This document shows positions 1-11,910 of a stretch of 64,000 nucleotides of DNA, piece after piece. A model generated the notes under the pieces. That model ran no database searches, had not been told where the DNA came from, and worked only from the letters and a program-made list of their open reading frames with translations. The first letter of the stretch is position 1. Every line of letters starts with the position of its first letter. Source of the DNA: Cenococcum geophilum 1.58. Its lineage: Eukaryota; Ascomycota; Dothideomycetes; Gloniales; Gloniaceae. The stretch lies in contig KV748280.1 in the NCBI GenBank assembly GCA_001692895.1, positions 222,597 to 286,596 on the forward strand, written 5' to 3'. A program made the position numbers and the translations under genes.

Positions 1-500
1 AAGCTCTATGTATAGAGGCTCTGTATAAAGCTCTGCGTATAGAGGCTCTGTATAAAGCTCTGTATAAAGCTTTATATAAGGCTTTATACGAGGCTCTATA
101 CAAAGCTTTGCGTATAAAGGCTCTACACAAAGCTCTACACAAAGCTCTATGTATAGAGGCTCTGTATAAAGCTCTGCGTATAGAGGCTCTGTATAAAGCT
201 CTGTATAAAGCTTTGTATAAGGCTTTATACAAGGCTCTACACGAAGCTCTGCGTATAGAGGCTCTATATAAAGCTCTGCACGAAGCTCTGTACGAGGCTC
301 TGCGCGAAGCTCTGTACGAAGCTCTGCGCGAGGGTCTGCGCGAAGCTCTGCATATAGAGGCTCTGCATGAGGCTCTGCGAGAAGCTCTGCGTATAGAGGC
401 TCTGCACGAGGCTTTGCGCGAAGCTCTGCGTATAAAGGCTCTGTATGAGGCTCTGCGCGAAGCTCTGTGTATAGAGGCTCTATATGAAGTTTTGCATCGG
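1..500. repeat. 12-bp minisatellite (AAAGCTCTGTAT type)
   Basis: Tandem array with a mainly 12-bp unit of the form AAAGCTCTGTAT and occasional 14-bp variants. Because the period is a multiple of three and the unit lacks stops, long open frames of Ala-Leu-Tyr-Lys repeats arise; I do not regard them as genes. The same array recurs at 11584-11905. Positions about 500-608 hold the non-repetitive tail of the module, also seen downstream of the second array. Confidence 0.9.
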
Positions 501-608
501 GTCCCTGTTATATTTCCAATAGCCTCTATACGTGCCTCTACCCTATATAGCTACCTTATTTTTTACCCTTCCTTCCTTCTTTATATCCTCCCTACCTAGA
601 GAGGCATC

Positions 609-781
609 TGTTAGATAATCTGTATTCTCTAGAGGCGTAGACCGTGTACGAGTCACGTGTATTGTAAACCTCTTCATCTTAGCCCAAGGGCCCTAGGTTT
701 AAGGTCAATCAACCTGAAGATAAGATTATCAATCAATTAACCCATTTTATCAATGAATAGCTTAATACGAGTTTTGTGATA
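609..781 (+). repeat. copia 5' LTR
   Basis: 173 bp, alignable along its whole length with 6125-6297; differences are mostly transitions (for example TTAGATAATC here against TTAAATAATC). It begins TGTTAG and ends at GTGATA. Confidence 0.92.
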
Positions 782-797
782 GTTATAAGCCTGGTCC
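782..797 (+). other. Putative primer-binding site (half-tRNA type)
   Basis: Directly after the 5' LTR lies GTTATAAGCCTGGTCC. Allowing RIP changes it resembles GTTATGAGCCCGG, the complement of the initiator-Met tRNA anticodon arm. Known copia and Ty5 elements prime from an internally cleaved initiator tRNA in this way. The assignment rests on position and partial complementarity only. Confidence 0.5.
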
Positions 798-1065
798 GCC
801 GACTTAAGAAGCTATTCAGTCATTACTTAATTATTTGAAGAAATTCTACCTTATCGTTAGACTCTGATACCTCATTGTTAAGACGCAGACTCTGATAGAA
901 ATCCTACCTCAATCGTTACAGGACGATTCTTCCACGAGATTCTATGAGATTCTATAAGATTCTACCTTAATCGTCAAAGGACGATTTTGATGATAAGGAC
1001 GATCCTGATAAGGATGATCCCGACGACAAAATTCTATCTCAATTCCTCCTTTGCCTATCAGTCAA

Positions 1066-2250
1066 ATGACTCCACCGACGAGTTTGTCGACGACGATCAT
1101 TCTCAATAAGTCAGAAGACTGGGAGCAATGGATCTGGCAACTATAAGCCCTTATGGATCAGTAAATTTGGGCCCACGTTGACCCAGCCACAGAAGCACCT
1201 TAAGAAGGTCTACTTGAAAAACCACCTTATCTAAAGGTCACAGATTTCAATGAGAATGCAACCTTATATGCACAGCTCTTGACGAATCAACAGAGAGCGT
1301 ACGAGAATAGTAGACGATACTACGACTAAGACATAAAGTACTTCCTGAAACAGGAAGAGCATCTGCAATAGATACGCACCTAGATCACGTCTACAGTATT
1401 GATTTAGAAAAAGCTACTACTTAACCCTTCCTTAACAGTTAAAGAATGGCTATCTTAACTAAAGGAGAACATAGAACCTACCTCGTCGTTTATTAGGAAA
1501 AAGGTATAATACTAGTATACGGAAGCCCTTAAGGGGTGTAAATAGTTGTCAAAATTAAACTAATGGCTAGATTAATGGGAACACGTAATATCCCTAGGAG
1601 AGAAGTATAAGATACCTTAAATATCCGAAGGAATCTGGCTTTAAGATTTAGCAGACGTTATTTAACCTTTTAGCGACGCTTACTATATAAAGTACACTAT
1701 CGAGTTAAATAACCCTTAGAAGTTAAGATCTTCTAAATATTATAGAGTAGTAAAGGAGCTGCAAGAAGGACTTATAAGACCCTTAAAGAAAGCCAATGCT
1801 ACTATAAGAGGAAGTACCTTTAATGCAGACTTTGTAGAGTAAGCGATTAAGGATTACTTTAATACTACTAAAGGTTTACGAAGAGGAGAGGCCTTAGTAC
1901 GTAATAGATGCTTAAAGAGAGCCGGGATACTAGTGGATAAGAAGACGTTTTATAAGAAGCTAACACCTAAGTGCTTAGCGTGCGGAATATAAGGATATTC
2001 CCTATAGGATTATTAGTGTTTATTTAAAGATAAGAGACCTATAGGAGTTATAATTAAAGATGCTCGTATTAAAAGGGCACTAAAGAAGGTAGAAAAGAAT
2101 AAGGAGCTCACTAACTAAGTTATAAAGATTAGACTTAAAGAATAAGAAGATAAGGCTTAATAATAATAGGATAAGAGTTAGGAAGTTAAGATTAAGGGAG
2201 AAGCTAATGCAATATTCCTAGAATCGTATTATACTGGTTAACTCCATTTA
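1066..2250 (+). pseudogene. copia gag relic
   Basis: The frame starts at ATG 1066 and reads through a typical fungal copia Gag N-terminus (ILNKSEDWEQWIWQL, then an ALMDQ segment) with in-frame TAA/TAG at expected Gln codons. A zinc-knuckle-like stretch is centred on 1972-2019: Cys-x2-Cys-Gly, then a Tyr where the His is expected, then Cys. Gag would package element RNA in cytoplasmic virus-like particles. The many stops rule out a functional product. The boundary with pol is approximate. Confidence 0.85.
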
Positions 2251-5200
2251 CTAAAGCTATTAACTATTCTTAACTTAGGAACCACTCTCCATATCTTTAA
2301 TAACCTCTTTTGTTTCTATAACTTTAGGAAAGCTCTAAGATATAAATATATTATCGCCGGCAGCTCAGAAGTGCCTATACTAAGCTACGGCAATGTCACT
2401 ATCTAAGTTATAAAACTAGATAAAAGTAAGGGAAACCTATATCTTAAGGACGTTGCCTTTTATACGGACTTTAATACGAATCTAGTATTATTCCGTCTAC
2501 TTTAAAAATAAGGGTACTACTAGGATAATAAAGGAGATAATAATCTTCTAGTTCGGAAGGATAATATAATCCTATGTTAAATAGAAGAACGTTATAGATA
2601 ATAGACTATTAAATACGTCTAATTAGGAAGCTTAAAATCCGCATTTAATATTAGCCGTCTGCCGCGCTACTAATGGAAGTATAGAGTATTGTTAAGAGAC
2701 GTTTGTCTAGATTTAAAAGGTAATGTATATTTATAGCATCTGCGTTTAGGTTATCTAGGACCTATAAGCCTTCATTATTTAGGTATTAACGCCTTAGGAG
2801 TTAAGCTTTAAGGCCTAAAGACAACGGAATGTTAATATTGCAGTCTCGCTAAAATTAAGCGTTAGGTCTTAAGAAGGTTCTTAAAACAGAATATTAATAA
2901 ACCTTATCTTAACCTCCATATTAACTAAACTAACCTTAAGGAAGTACATACTAGCTTCGTATAAGTTATACTTATCTATAATACCTTCTTAGGAAGAACC
3001 TTTTTGTATTTTATGATAACGCATAATAAGGAGAAGGAGATACTACAAGTACTTAAAGATTTTATCCAATGGATTTGTCTAAGGTATAACCTTAAAGTTA
3101 ACACTATTAGATTAAACAACGAGCTTAGGAGAAGGAGAACTCTTAAATAGCTACGGGCCTAAGGGATTATATTTAAGCCTTTAGCGCTATATACCTAAGC
3201 ATAAAACGGTACCGCCGAACGTTTAGGGGGTATAATTATTAAGAGAGCACGTATAATAAGAATTGCTACTAATCTACCACACAACCTATAGAACGAGATA
3301 GTTAACTACGCAGTCTACCTTTAAGATTGAACGCTACGGGAAAGCAATGGATAGAAATCGCTATATAAGAGGTTCTATACCTTCCTAGCTAATAGAAGAT
3401 TAAGAAAGCCGTAACTGGCGCATCTAAAAGCCTACGGCTGTAGAGCGTACGCAATAACGTCGGACGCCTAGCTGAAGAAGAAAAGGCTAAGTAAGCTAGA
3501 TCCGCGAGCCTATATTGGCTACCTCGTTGGCTATAACTCTACCAATATTTATAGGATCTGGATCTTATATAAAGGTATCGTCATCTCTACTAGGGACGTT
3601 ATCTTCAATAAAAAGACGTTCTTTAACGGTAAGCGAACGGATATCTTAAAGGACCTACATGCTAAATTAGACACGCTAATTGAGAAGATTTAACTCCCTA
3701 ATACCCTGACTAAGAATAAGGTCCTTCTAGAAGATAATGAAGAAGTATTTAAACCGTTAATTTAAGAGGAAGACGATGACATTGATGAGCCAGTTCGAAC
3801 CTTTGATGAGTTAGCAGATCTTAAGCTTGTAAGAGCTCTTAAAGATGTATACTATACGCTACCTCTAATAGAAGAAGATAAAGAATCTCTATGTTCCTTT
3901 TATATTGAGTATCCTATAAAGTTAGATATATAAGGTACTGATTAAGACGTCGCCTATTAAGTAGGAGACGGGTTTTATACTTAGGGGGTGTTTAACGACT
4001 TAGTTAAAGACTTATTTAAGGAAGCCTGTGATAATAGGTTTAAAGACTTTGTTACTAAAAGGATTACGTTAGCCTATTACGGCGCCTTTTTAGTAGGAAG
4101 GAAGTTTAACCTTAATAGTTGACTTAACGATAGTAAGCTGAAATTAGGTAGAATACGTAATGTTAGATTATATAGGAAGAACTTAACTCCGCTACCTTAG
4201 TCGATCCGCGACCTTAATACGCATCCTCTTCAAGATCAGTTCTAAGAAGCTTAATGAGCTTACCTGTAATTTTATTATTAAATAAGGTTGTTTTAAGAAA
4301 CAGATAAGAAGTACGCAAAGGGTTAGTAGGTCCTTAGCTTAATGTAGGTATTTGTTTACAAGACGGATAAGTACGGATTTCTCCAGAAATATAAGGCACG
4401 CTTAGTAGTTTGCGGAAATTAATAGGCCCTAGGAGACCTACCTATGAGAGCTACTATATTAGCTAGTACAACCTTCCGAACCCTTATAGCGATTACCGTA
4501 AAATTTAACCTAGAGACGATATAGATAGATATAGTTAATGTGTTTGTCTATTGCGATCTTAATAAGGTTATCTATATAAAGCTACTACTAGGGTTTAATA
4601 AAGGAAAGACAGATAAAGTACTGCGCTTAAGAAAAGCCCTTTATAGATTATAACGATTACTACTATTATAGCAGAAGAATTTCACAAGCTCGCTAATAGA
4701 ATTAGGTTTTAAAGAGGTACCCTAAAAGCCGTGCGTTATGCTAAAAGGTAAAATAGTTATCTTCTTTTATGTTAATAATATTGTCTTCTGCTACTAAAAG
4801 ATAGATAAGAAGAAAGCTTAAGAAGCAATTAAGGAGCTGAGTAAGGAATACTAGATAAGTACCCTTAGCAAACTAAAATAGTTCCTAGGAATCTATATGC
4901 TACGCAATTATAGCTAGAGGCTCCTATAGCTATCCTAGGAAGCCTATATTAAGAAGATAGCTAATTAGTATAAGATAGATCTTAAAGGGTGTCTTCTAGA
5001 TACTTCTATGGCAGAATTAGAACTTCTCCCTACTAATTACCAATTAATCCGTCTAACGCGTCCGTCCCCTAATACAGACCTATTAGTCCGTCCTATATCC
5101 CTACTAGCCTCTATAATACTATATTAGAGAAAATTAGGTTTAGTACTCTATATAGCTACTATAACGCGTCCAGATATTGCCTTCGCAGTATTACGGCTAG

Positions 5201-5955
5201 TAAGGTTTAATTAAAACTTAAGCTAAGAGCATTATTAAGCGGTATATAGAGTTATCCAGTATCTATATAGCACGAGAAGCAGAGAAATCCACTATAGAGG
5301 AGATAAGGAAGGAATAAACGGTAGAGGGAGAGATAAAGGAATACGCGATAAAGGACAAGATAATAGAAGAGACGGTAGAAGCAAAGCGTAATTATTTATC
5401 TGTGCTAGCGATGCATTATTTACGGACAACTTTGTTAATAGAAAGAGCTTATAAGGATATATTATAAAGCTATTTAGGGGGCTAATCGCCTAGAGAGCAA
5501 ATAAGCAGGGTATAGTTATAACGTTAAGCACAGAAGCCGAGTTGCTAGCCCTATTGTAGATAGCAAAGGAAGCTATCTTTATTAGTAGGCTGTTTAAAGT
5601 AATAACACTACGCCTAAATAAGCCCTTAATTATTAAATGCGATAATACCTAGACGCTCTAACTAATTATAAAAGATACGGTAAAGCTAATTACAAAGCTT
5701 TAATACGTTAACATCTATTAATACTGGCTACGTTAGGAATACGTAATAAGACAAGTACGATTTTAATAGACAGCGATGAAGGAGATGATTGCTAATAGAC
5801 TTACAAAGGCCCTACCTAAGTAGAGGTTTTAAAGCTTCGTTAATATAATTAGAATAGTAGATATTAAGGAGCGGCTAAACAAGGAGAAGCAATTAGAGGA
5901 CCTAAGGGATAGTATTAGAGCAAGACGGAAGGATTTAGATAAGATTACAGTTTAA
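2251..5955 (+). pseudogene. copia pol relic (PR-INT-RT-RNaseH)
   Basis: A continuous but stop-riddled pol. The integrase core lies at about 2900-3500 (an RLNNELR segment at about 3110-3130 fits the D-N-G-E catalytic neighbourhood with Asp changed to Asn). Reverse transcriptase follows at about 4300-5000; the YVDD box reads YVNN at 4768-4779 because both GAT codons became AAT. RNase H at about 5390-5830 retains ASDALFTDN and a TEAELLAL-like motif, and the C-terminus has the typical copia ending with LTKALP near 5810. Integrase before reverse transcriptase identifies copia. It is non-functional. Confidence 0.9.
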
Positions 5956-6124
5956 TTAACGCATTAACGAGTATAAAAAGGGTCGCTAAGGCGCTAGCCG
6001 TAAGCGAGCTAATAGCGATTTTCTATACCGGGCATGGAAAATCCTAATTAGTTGGCAGAAGTTGGCAGAATTTAGTAGGAAGATGGTTAGCTTTAACCTT
6101 AAAGAGCTTGAAGCTAAGGGGGTG

Positions 6125-6297
6125 TGTTAAATAATCTGTATTCTCTAGAGGCGTAGACCGTACACAAGTCACGTGCATTGTAAACCTCTTTATCTTAGCC
6201 TAAGGGCCCTAGGTCTAAGGTCAATCAACCTAAAGATAAGATTATTAATTAATTAACCTATTTTATTAATAAATAGCTTAATATGAGTTTCGTAACA
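6125..6297 (+). repeat. copia 3' LTR
   Basis: 173 bp partner of 609-781, ending CGTAACA at 6297. It is preceded by a short G-rich polypurine run and followed immediately by satellite DNA. Confidence 0.92.
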
Positions 6298-7215
6298 GTA
6301 CCAGAACGGCAGCTAGTAGAGGACCGTTGCTAGAACTAGACGACCGTCGCTAGCTAAACAACTATCGCTAGAACTAGATAACTGTTGCCAAAGCTAGACG
6401 ATCGTCGCTAGAACTAGACGACCGTCGCTAGCTAGACAACCGTTACTAGAACTAGACGACCGTCGCTAGCTAGACAACCGTTACTAGAACTAGACGACTG
6501 TCGCTAGAACTAGATAACCGTCGCTAGCTAGACGACCATTACTAGAACTAGATAACCGTTGCCAGAACTAGACAACTATTGCTAGCTAGACGACTGTTAC
6601 TAGAACTAGATAACTGTTACTAAAGCTAGATAACCGTACTAGAACTAGACGACTGTTACTAAAACTAGATAACCGTCGCTAGAACTAGACGACTATTACT
6701 AAAACTAGACAACCGTTACTAGAACTAGATAACCGTTGCTAAAGCTAGATAACCGTCGCTAGAACTAGACAACTATTGCTAGAGCTAGACGACCGTCGCT
6801 AGAACTAGATAACCGTCGCTAGCCAGACGACCGTTACTAGAACTAGACGACCGTTATTAAAGCTAGACAATCGTCGCTAAAACTAGACAACCGTCGCTAG
6901 CTAGACGACCGTTACTAGAACCAGATAACCGTTGCTAGAGCTAAACAATTATTGCTAGAACTAAACGACTATCGCTAGCTAGACGACCGTTACTAGAACT
7001 AGATAACCGTCGCCAGAACTAGACAACTGTCGCTAAAACTAAATAACCGTCGCTAGCTAGATAACCGTTACTAGAACTAGATAACCGTTGCTAGAACTAG
7101 ATAACCGTTACTAAAACTAGATAACTGTTGCTAGAGCTAGACGACCGTCGCTAGAACTAGATAACCGTTGCTAGAACTAGATAACCGTCGCTAAAGCTAG
7201 ACGATAATAACTAGC
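6298..7215. repeat. 18-20-bp minisatellite (CTAGAACTAGATAACCGTCG type)
   Basis: About 0.9 kb of tandem units close to CTAGAACTAGATAACCGTCG, alternating with shorter CTAGCTAGACGACCGTTA variants. Differences between units are largely C/T and G/A, as expected of RIP on tandem copies. Shorter stretches of the same unit recur at 12085-12190 and 12435-12530, so it belongs to a dispersed composite module. Confidence 0.9.
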
Positions 7216-7625
7216 TAGCCAATACTATAAACGATTTAATTAATTAATTAAATTAAGGTAGCATAGACAGGTAGGTATAAATAGGTAGATACTAATAGGT
7301 AGGTAGATATAGATAGGTAGGTAGATATAGATAGGTAAGTAGATACAGATAGGCAAGTAGATATAAATAGGTAGGTAGATACTAATAGGTAGGTAAATAT
7401 AAATAGGTAGATAGATGCAGATAAGTAAATATAAATAGGTAGGTAGATATAGATAGGTAAGTAGATATAGATAGGTAGGTAAATACTAACGGGTAGGTAA
7501 ATATAGATAGGTAGGTAGATATAGATAGGTAGGTAAATATAAATAGGTAGATATAAATAGGTAGGCGATACAAATAGGTAGGCGATGTAGGTAGGTAGGT
7601 AAGTTAATAGATAGATAGGTAGAAG
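7216..7625. repeat. Module spacer and GGTA/GATA microsatellite
   Basis: A short conserved spacer with TTAATTAATTAA is followed by a purine-biased array of GGTAGGTAGATATAGATA-like units (7258-7620). The antisense open frame of Tyr-Leu-Ser/Ile-rich repeats is a by-product of the array. Confidence 0.9.
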
Positions 7626-7952
7626 AGAACTATCGCTGTATTATATTAAATTATCTAAAATAATAATATTTATTTTACTAGCCTTATAAATAGCTTTAAA
7701 ATAGCTTTTATTTATTTAAAATATATTATTAGTATAAAAGAGGTAAATATAATTATGGTTACTAAATGTGTAGATTGCTAGTAGGTTGCGCGTAGGTTGT
7801 GCGCAGGTTGCGCGTAGGCTACGCGTAGGCTGCGTGTTAAAAAAACACGACATAGGCTAGTTAGTCGAGTTGCCAAATGCCCTTAACTGCGCGCTAATTG
7901 CGTCAACCACTAACCATTAAGGCCATTTAAAGGGTATTATATTTTGCCGATA
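7626..7952. repeat. AT-rich spacer with an 11-bp GC-rich repeat
   Basis: No gene is visible. About five tandem 11-bp units of the form GCGCGTAGGTT lie at 7780-7835, which stand out as CpG-rich in an otherwise AT-rich stretch. The rest is unassigned. Confidence 0.6.
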
Positions 7953-7975
7953 AATATACTAAATCTCTTATCTAG

Positions 7976-10160
7976 TTTCTGTTCTTATTATAAGGTAATT
8001 CTTACTCTAAATTCCTTTATAGTTTCTTTCTTTTTATATCTTACGAGTGGATTTTTAAAGTCTTCTTGCTTCTTAATCTTAGTATTAAACTCTTAATCTT
8101 TAGTCTAAATATCTTATTTAACTAGTAAGTCCTTTAGGTCTATGTATCTGTCTCCTAATTTAACTACTGTTTATATTACAGATTCTCTAATCTATAGTAA
8201 AGCCGCTTACTTCTTACTTATAGGTATTCTTATTTATACTCTAAACTCTTAACCCCTTAGATTCTTTAATCCTAAGCTTGCCTCTTTCTTAAGCTACGCT
8301 TTAGCCTTAGTTTAACTAGGCTTTACTAGTATTTTTATCTCATCTTAAGAGTCTTAAATCTTACTTATCTTATCTTAAGAATCTTATACTATTAGGAACA
8401 CTTATCCTGAGCTTATTTATATATTCTTAAACTAAGCCGCTGCTCTACTTTATTAGTTATCGTCTATTATAGGTCCTTAAGCATGCCTTATCTCTTCTTA
8501 AGAATTTTAGTCGTTTTTTATCTCGTCTTAAAAATCTTAAGCCTTTGGCCTTTTACCTTTATCGAGTAGTAAGCTAGCACTAGCAGTTATCTACTTACTT
8601 AATTGTCTTTAGATATTGCTCCTTTTATCTTATAAAGCGATAGATGCCGTATTTAACGGTGTTATAATACCTATTACTAAACCTTGCTCTATAGCGGTTT
8701 CAGTCTCTGCTTCTATTATATTATTAAGGTTTAGATACCCCTAGTTAGTTCCTTTACTATCCTTATCGCTGTTAATTAATAAGTACTCTAACTCTATTAT
8801 TATTGTTATTAATTATTATCCGCACGTTACTATAATATCTTAATTTAGCTTATAGAGTCGATCTTATTCTTTATCTAACTCTTTAGTTCCTTTAAGTCCT
8901 CTTAACTTTAGCTCTTATGGCTAATAGCTTATACCGTACTTAGCGTCTTTATAAATTTGGTATACGTTATTATAATAAAACGCAAAACTTCTAATTAAAC
9001 ACTCTTTTGTTCCTTATAGTGCACTATTATCCCTCTATATATATATGTCACATACTATTAGTCTAGTTCCCTTTATTACGTAATAACTCTAACTACTTCT
9101 ATAGTCTTTAGCGAAATAACCCTATTTTCTATAATTTATATAAGCTCCGTTTTTAAACTATTACTTTTGCTATAGAGTCTGCTTAAACGTCTTCTGCTAC
9201 TAAGATCCTTAGTTTAGCCTATGCTCCTTAGTCCTATAATTACTTAATCCTTAACTTCTAGGTTTCTATAGTTATTTTCCCTATCTCTTATAGGTTTCTT
9301 TAGTACCGCTTAGGTCTATTAGCTCTGCGCTATACTATAGTTTCTAATTTAGCTTTAGTTATTATATACTCTACGTTTTATATAACTATGGAACTTTATC
9401 CTAGCCTTTCTTAGCCTATTCCCTTTGGAAGATCCTATTGTCGATCTTAATTACTTAATCTATTAATTCCCTTAGGGTATCCGCATCTTCTATTAGAATA
9501 ATTACGTCCTAGACTTTAGCCTTAAGTCTCTATTTATACTGTGCTATAAGTGCCTTATTGTTCTATTTAACCTATATAGCAAGTATTTAAAACTATATTA
9601 TATACTTAATTGCTAAAGTTTACTATATTAGGTCCTAAAGCTTTTTTTTTACTATAGTTATTATTTCTAAGTCCCTAAATATCTATATTAATTATTCCGC
9701 GAATCCTACCCAGCTAGAAAATATAAATTATACCTCTTAATTAGTAGTAGTTATTCCGTTAGTCTGTATTTCCGTTAAGTAGGGTTTAAACTATTTAAGT
9801 GCCTATCCCGTTAGGAATAGTCCTACATAGGCTATCTAATCTATTATTATAGCTAACTTAGCCCCTTCTTATATGACTTTAAAATGTATTTACGTTAGGA
9901 ATCCTTTAAGCTTTAATCTCTCCCCTAAGAATTATTTAATTAAAGGTAACTTAACCTTTACTACTCTGATCCTATTAAGTCTTTCTTTAAGTATTTAGTT
10001 GTTTTTATTTAACCTATTAATGATTTCCTATAACTACCCAACCATAACTGGTTGTGAGTTAGTATCTTGTATACTTATATCTCCACTTAACCTTAAAGTG
10101 GTTACTGCCGTTAACGGCGTTGTAGTAGCTGCTTTTAGTAGCATATTATTTAACTTCTTA
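7976..10160 (-). pseudogene. Gypsy gag and spacer relic (copy A)
   Basis: The antisense strand encodes the RIP-degraded Gag of the family seen more clearly in copy C (47.29-48.38 kb): the MPLKAATITP-like start lies near 10130 and the capsid-like GxxLxWFxPYL region near 9790. Downstream (8-8.9 kb) is the acidic/Gln-rich spacer before pol. Stops are frequent. No intact product. Confidence 0.75.
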
Positions 10161-10184
10161 AAACCATAACTGTAATAGTAATTA

Positions 10185-10604
10185 TATAATAGAGCCTTAT
10201 AGTAAGAACTACGGTGGACTTGTTAATGGGCTAGGTATATAGGTATTGCTAGAAGTCAACAACGTAATAATAACTAGTAGAGTGGTTGCCTAACAGATTA
10301 ACTCTAATTATATTCTAAGAATTACTATAAGGAAGGAACTATCTAGGTAAGGACTAAGGGTCCTTAAATATATAACCGTACTCCTATAAAATCCTCCTTA
10401 TACGTAATATACGTGTTATACGTATTATACGTATCGTACACCGCGTATACTGCGTATACTGCGTATAATATTATATAACTCGCTTACCACTCTTTATTAT
10501 ATAGTTCTACGGGTTCTATCCTGGACCGTGCCTATATTAACTAACTAGCTTCTTCCGACTCTTCTCCAAGTAGTTATAATATTGTACTTAAAGCGTTTGT
10601 AATA
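10185..10604 (-). repeat. Gypsy family 1 LTR (copy A)
   Basis: 420 bp. It runs from RIP-altered TGTAAC (TATAAT, 10185) to GTAATA (10604) and aligns with the LTRs at 35472-35891, 46816-47241 and 59852-60277. The central part differs from the other copies and holds short tandem TACGTATTATACG-like and GCGTATACT-like runs (10400-10470). Confidence 0.85.
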
Positions 10605-11583
10605 AAATAGTCTTAATTAATGCGGAGTTTTCCTCGCACTTAGATTCTCTAGTTCTTAAAGGTTAGGTCTATACCGTCTAATAATAGTAAGGGGTTAAGG
10701 AGCTTAACGGACTTTAATTACTTTGTTATTATATCCGTATTCTTGGGTATATTATATTTAGTTAAGCAAATAGGTTAACTAAGGCTTTGTAAAGGGGAGG
10801 CTAAACTATTTTATAAGGTAGTAAGGCTTTCCAGAATCTCCTTTAGAGTCTCTTATATGCTCTAGGCTTAAAGACAATTAACCTTCTAATTGGCTGTAAG
10901 GGTATAAATCTACTCGCGTATATCTATAACGTTGTTATTGTCTTTAATTTCTAATCCTAGCTAGATCTCGTGTTCCTCTTAAGTAGAGGTAGGTCTTTTA
11001 AATAAGCTTGCTTCAGGTGCTATTATTAGCTTCTTAAGGATTATTGGAATTATATAGTTTGGTTTTAATTCTGGGGTTCTTTTAGGGATATAGATTAAGT
11101 ACAGTCTGGCCTATAAAAGTGGGATATTATTAGGGCCTTCCTAGGCATAGTAGTATAAGTTTTTTTGGTGTCTAAGTATAACGTATTAACGCGTCGTTAT
11201 AAATGGAGGTCTTTTTTTTAGGGTAGGATATTATTAAGGCCTCCCCAGGCAATATAGGGGGAGCTTAGTATAATATAACGGGCTTGTATAATCGCTTCTA
11301 AGCCAAAGCTTATAAATTACTACTATATAAGAATACTAAGCTAAGGAGAAAAAGAAGACTAGTAAGATATAAAGGGGTTGTTAAGGCGCTAGTAGTAAGT
11401 GAGCTAATAGCAACTTGGCAGAATATGGTAGAATTTGGCAGATTACCTAGAAAACGGCAAATTGCCTAGGAAACGGCAAAGTAGTAGGTGACGTGCTCTA
11501 GTACTGTCACAATTAGGTTCCTGGCAGAATACCCCCTAAGTAATACCCCTTTTAACACCCTCCCTTAAAGCAACACCCTATAT
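10605..11583. other. Unassigned AT-rich relic DNA
   Basis: No gene recognised. Two imperfect copies of an approximately 40-bp segment (GGGATATTATTAGGGCCTTC-like) occur at about 11123 and 11226. The stretch 11376-11416 resembles the 3' non-coding part of the copia element (5985-6025, AAGGCGCTAG...GTGAGCTAATAGC), so part of this may be another degraded retroelement. Confidence 0.45.
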
Positions 11584-11910
11584 ATACCTCTTAAGCAATA
11601 CTACTAAGGCTCTATATAAGGCTCTATATAAAGCCCTATATAAAGCTCTGCATAAAGCCCTATATAAAGCTCTATATAAAGCTTTATACAAAACTCTATA
11701 CAAAACTCTATATAAAGCTCTATATAAAGTTCTATATAAAGCTTTATATATAAAGGCTCTGCACAAAGCTCTATATAAAGCTCTATATAAAGCTCTGCGT
11801 AAAACTCTATACGAAGCTTTATATAAAGCTCTATGTATATATAAAAGCTCTGCATAAGGCTCTGCGCAAAGCTCTGCGTATAGAGGCTCTATATAAAGCT
11901 CCATATAACA
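11584..11910. repeat. 12-bp minisatellite, second copy
   Basis: Same AAAGCTCTATAT-type 12-bp unit as at 1-500, here more uniformly TpA-rich. Overlapping antisense open frames of (LYRA)n and (ELYI)n type reflect the period and are not genes. Confidence 0.9.

Larger units (their letters stand above)
609..6297 (+). mobile_element. Complete RIP-mutated Ty1/copia LTR retrotransposon
   Basis: A 5.7-kb element with two 173-bp LTRs (609-781 and 6125-6297), each starting TGTTA and ending in a RIP-altered form of GTGACA. Domain order is gag, integrase, reverse transcriptase, RNase H, which defines Ty1/copia rather than gypsy. The flanking pentamers GCATC (604-608) and GTACC (6298-6302) differ at two positions, both explained by C-to-T changes from a common GCACC, so they are probably the mutated target duplication. 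A G-rich polypurine tract (about 6112-6124) precedes the 3' LTR. The element interrupts the satellite module that resumes at 6298. Confidence 0.93.
7953..10604 (-). mobile_element. Gypsy family 1, copy A: 5' LTR plus gag, truncated
   Basis: Reading on the minus strand: a 420-bp LTR (10185-10604), then leader, gag and the long gag-pol spacer, ending abruptly near 7953 where similarity to copy C stops. It is the same family as C and D: the outer LTR segments match closely, and the gag spacer matches C around 54.1-54.9 kb. Pol and the 3' LTR are missing here. Confidence 0.85.

Noticed and set aside
108-599. 163-codon Ala-Leu-Tyr-Lys repeat open frame
   Set aside because: A 12-bp tandem repeat without stops produces it; no unique sequence or homology. 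The same holds for frames in 11578-11904, 12775-13098 and 7382-7573.
7258-7620. Telomeric or CRISPR-like array
   Set aside because: GGTA/GATA units are not TTAGGG, and there are no equal spacers between conserved repeats.
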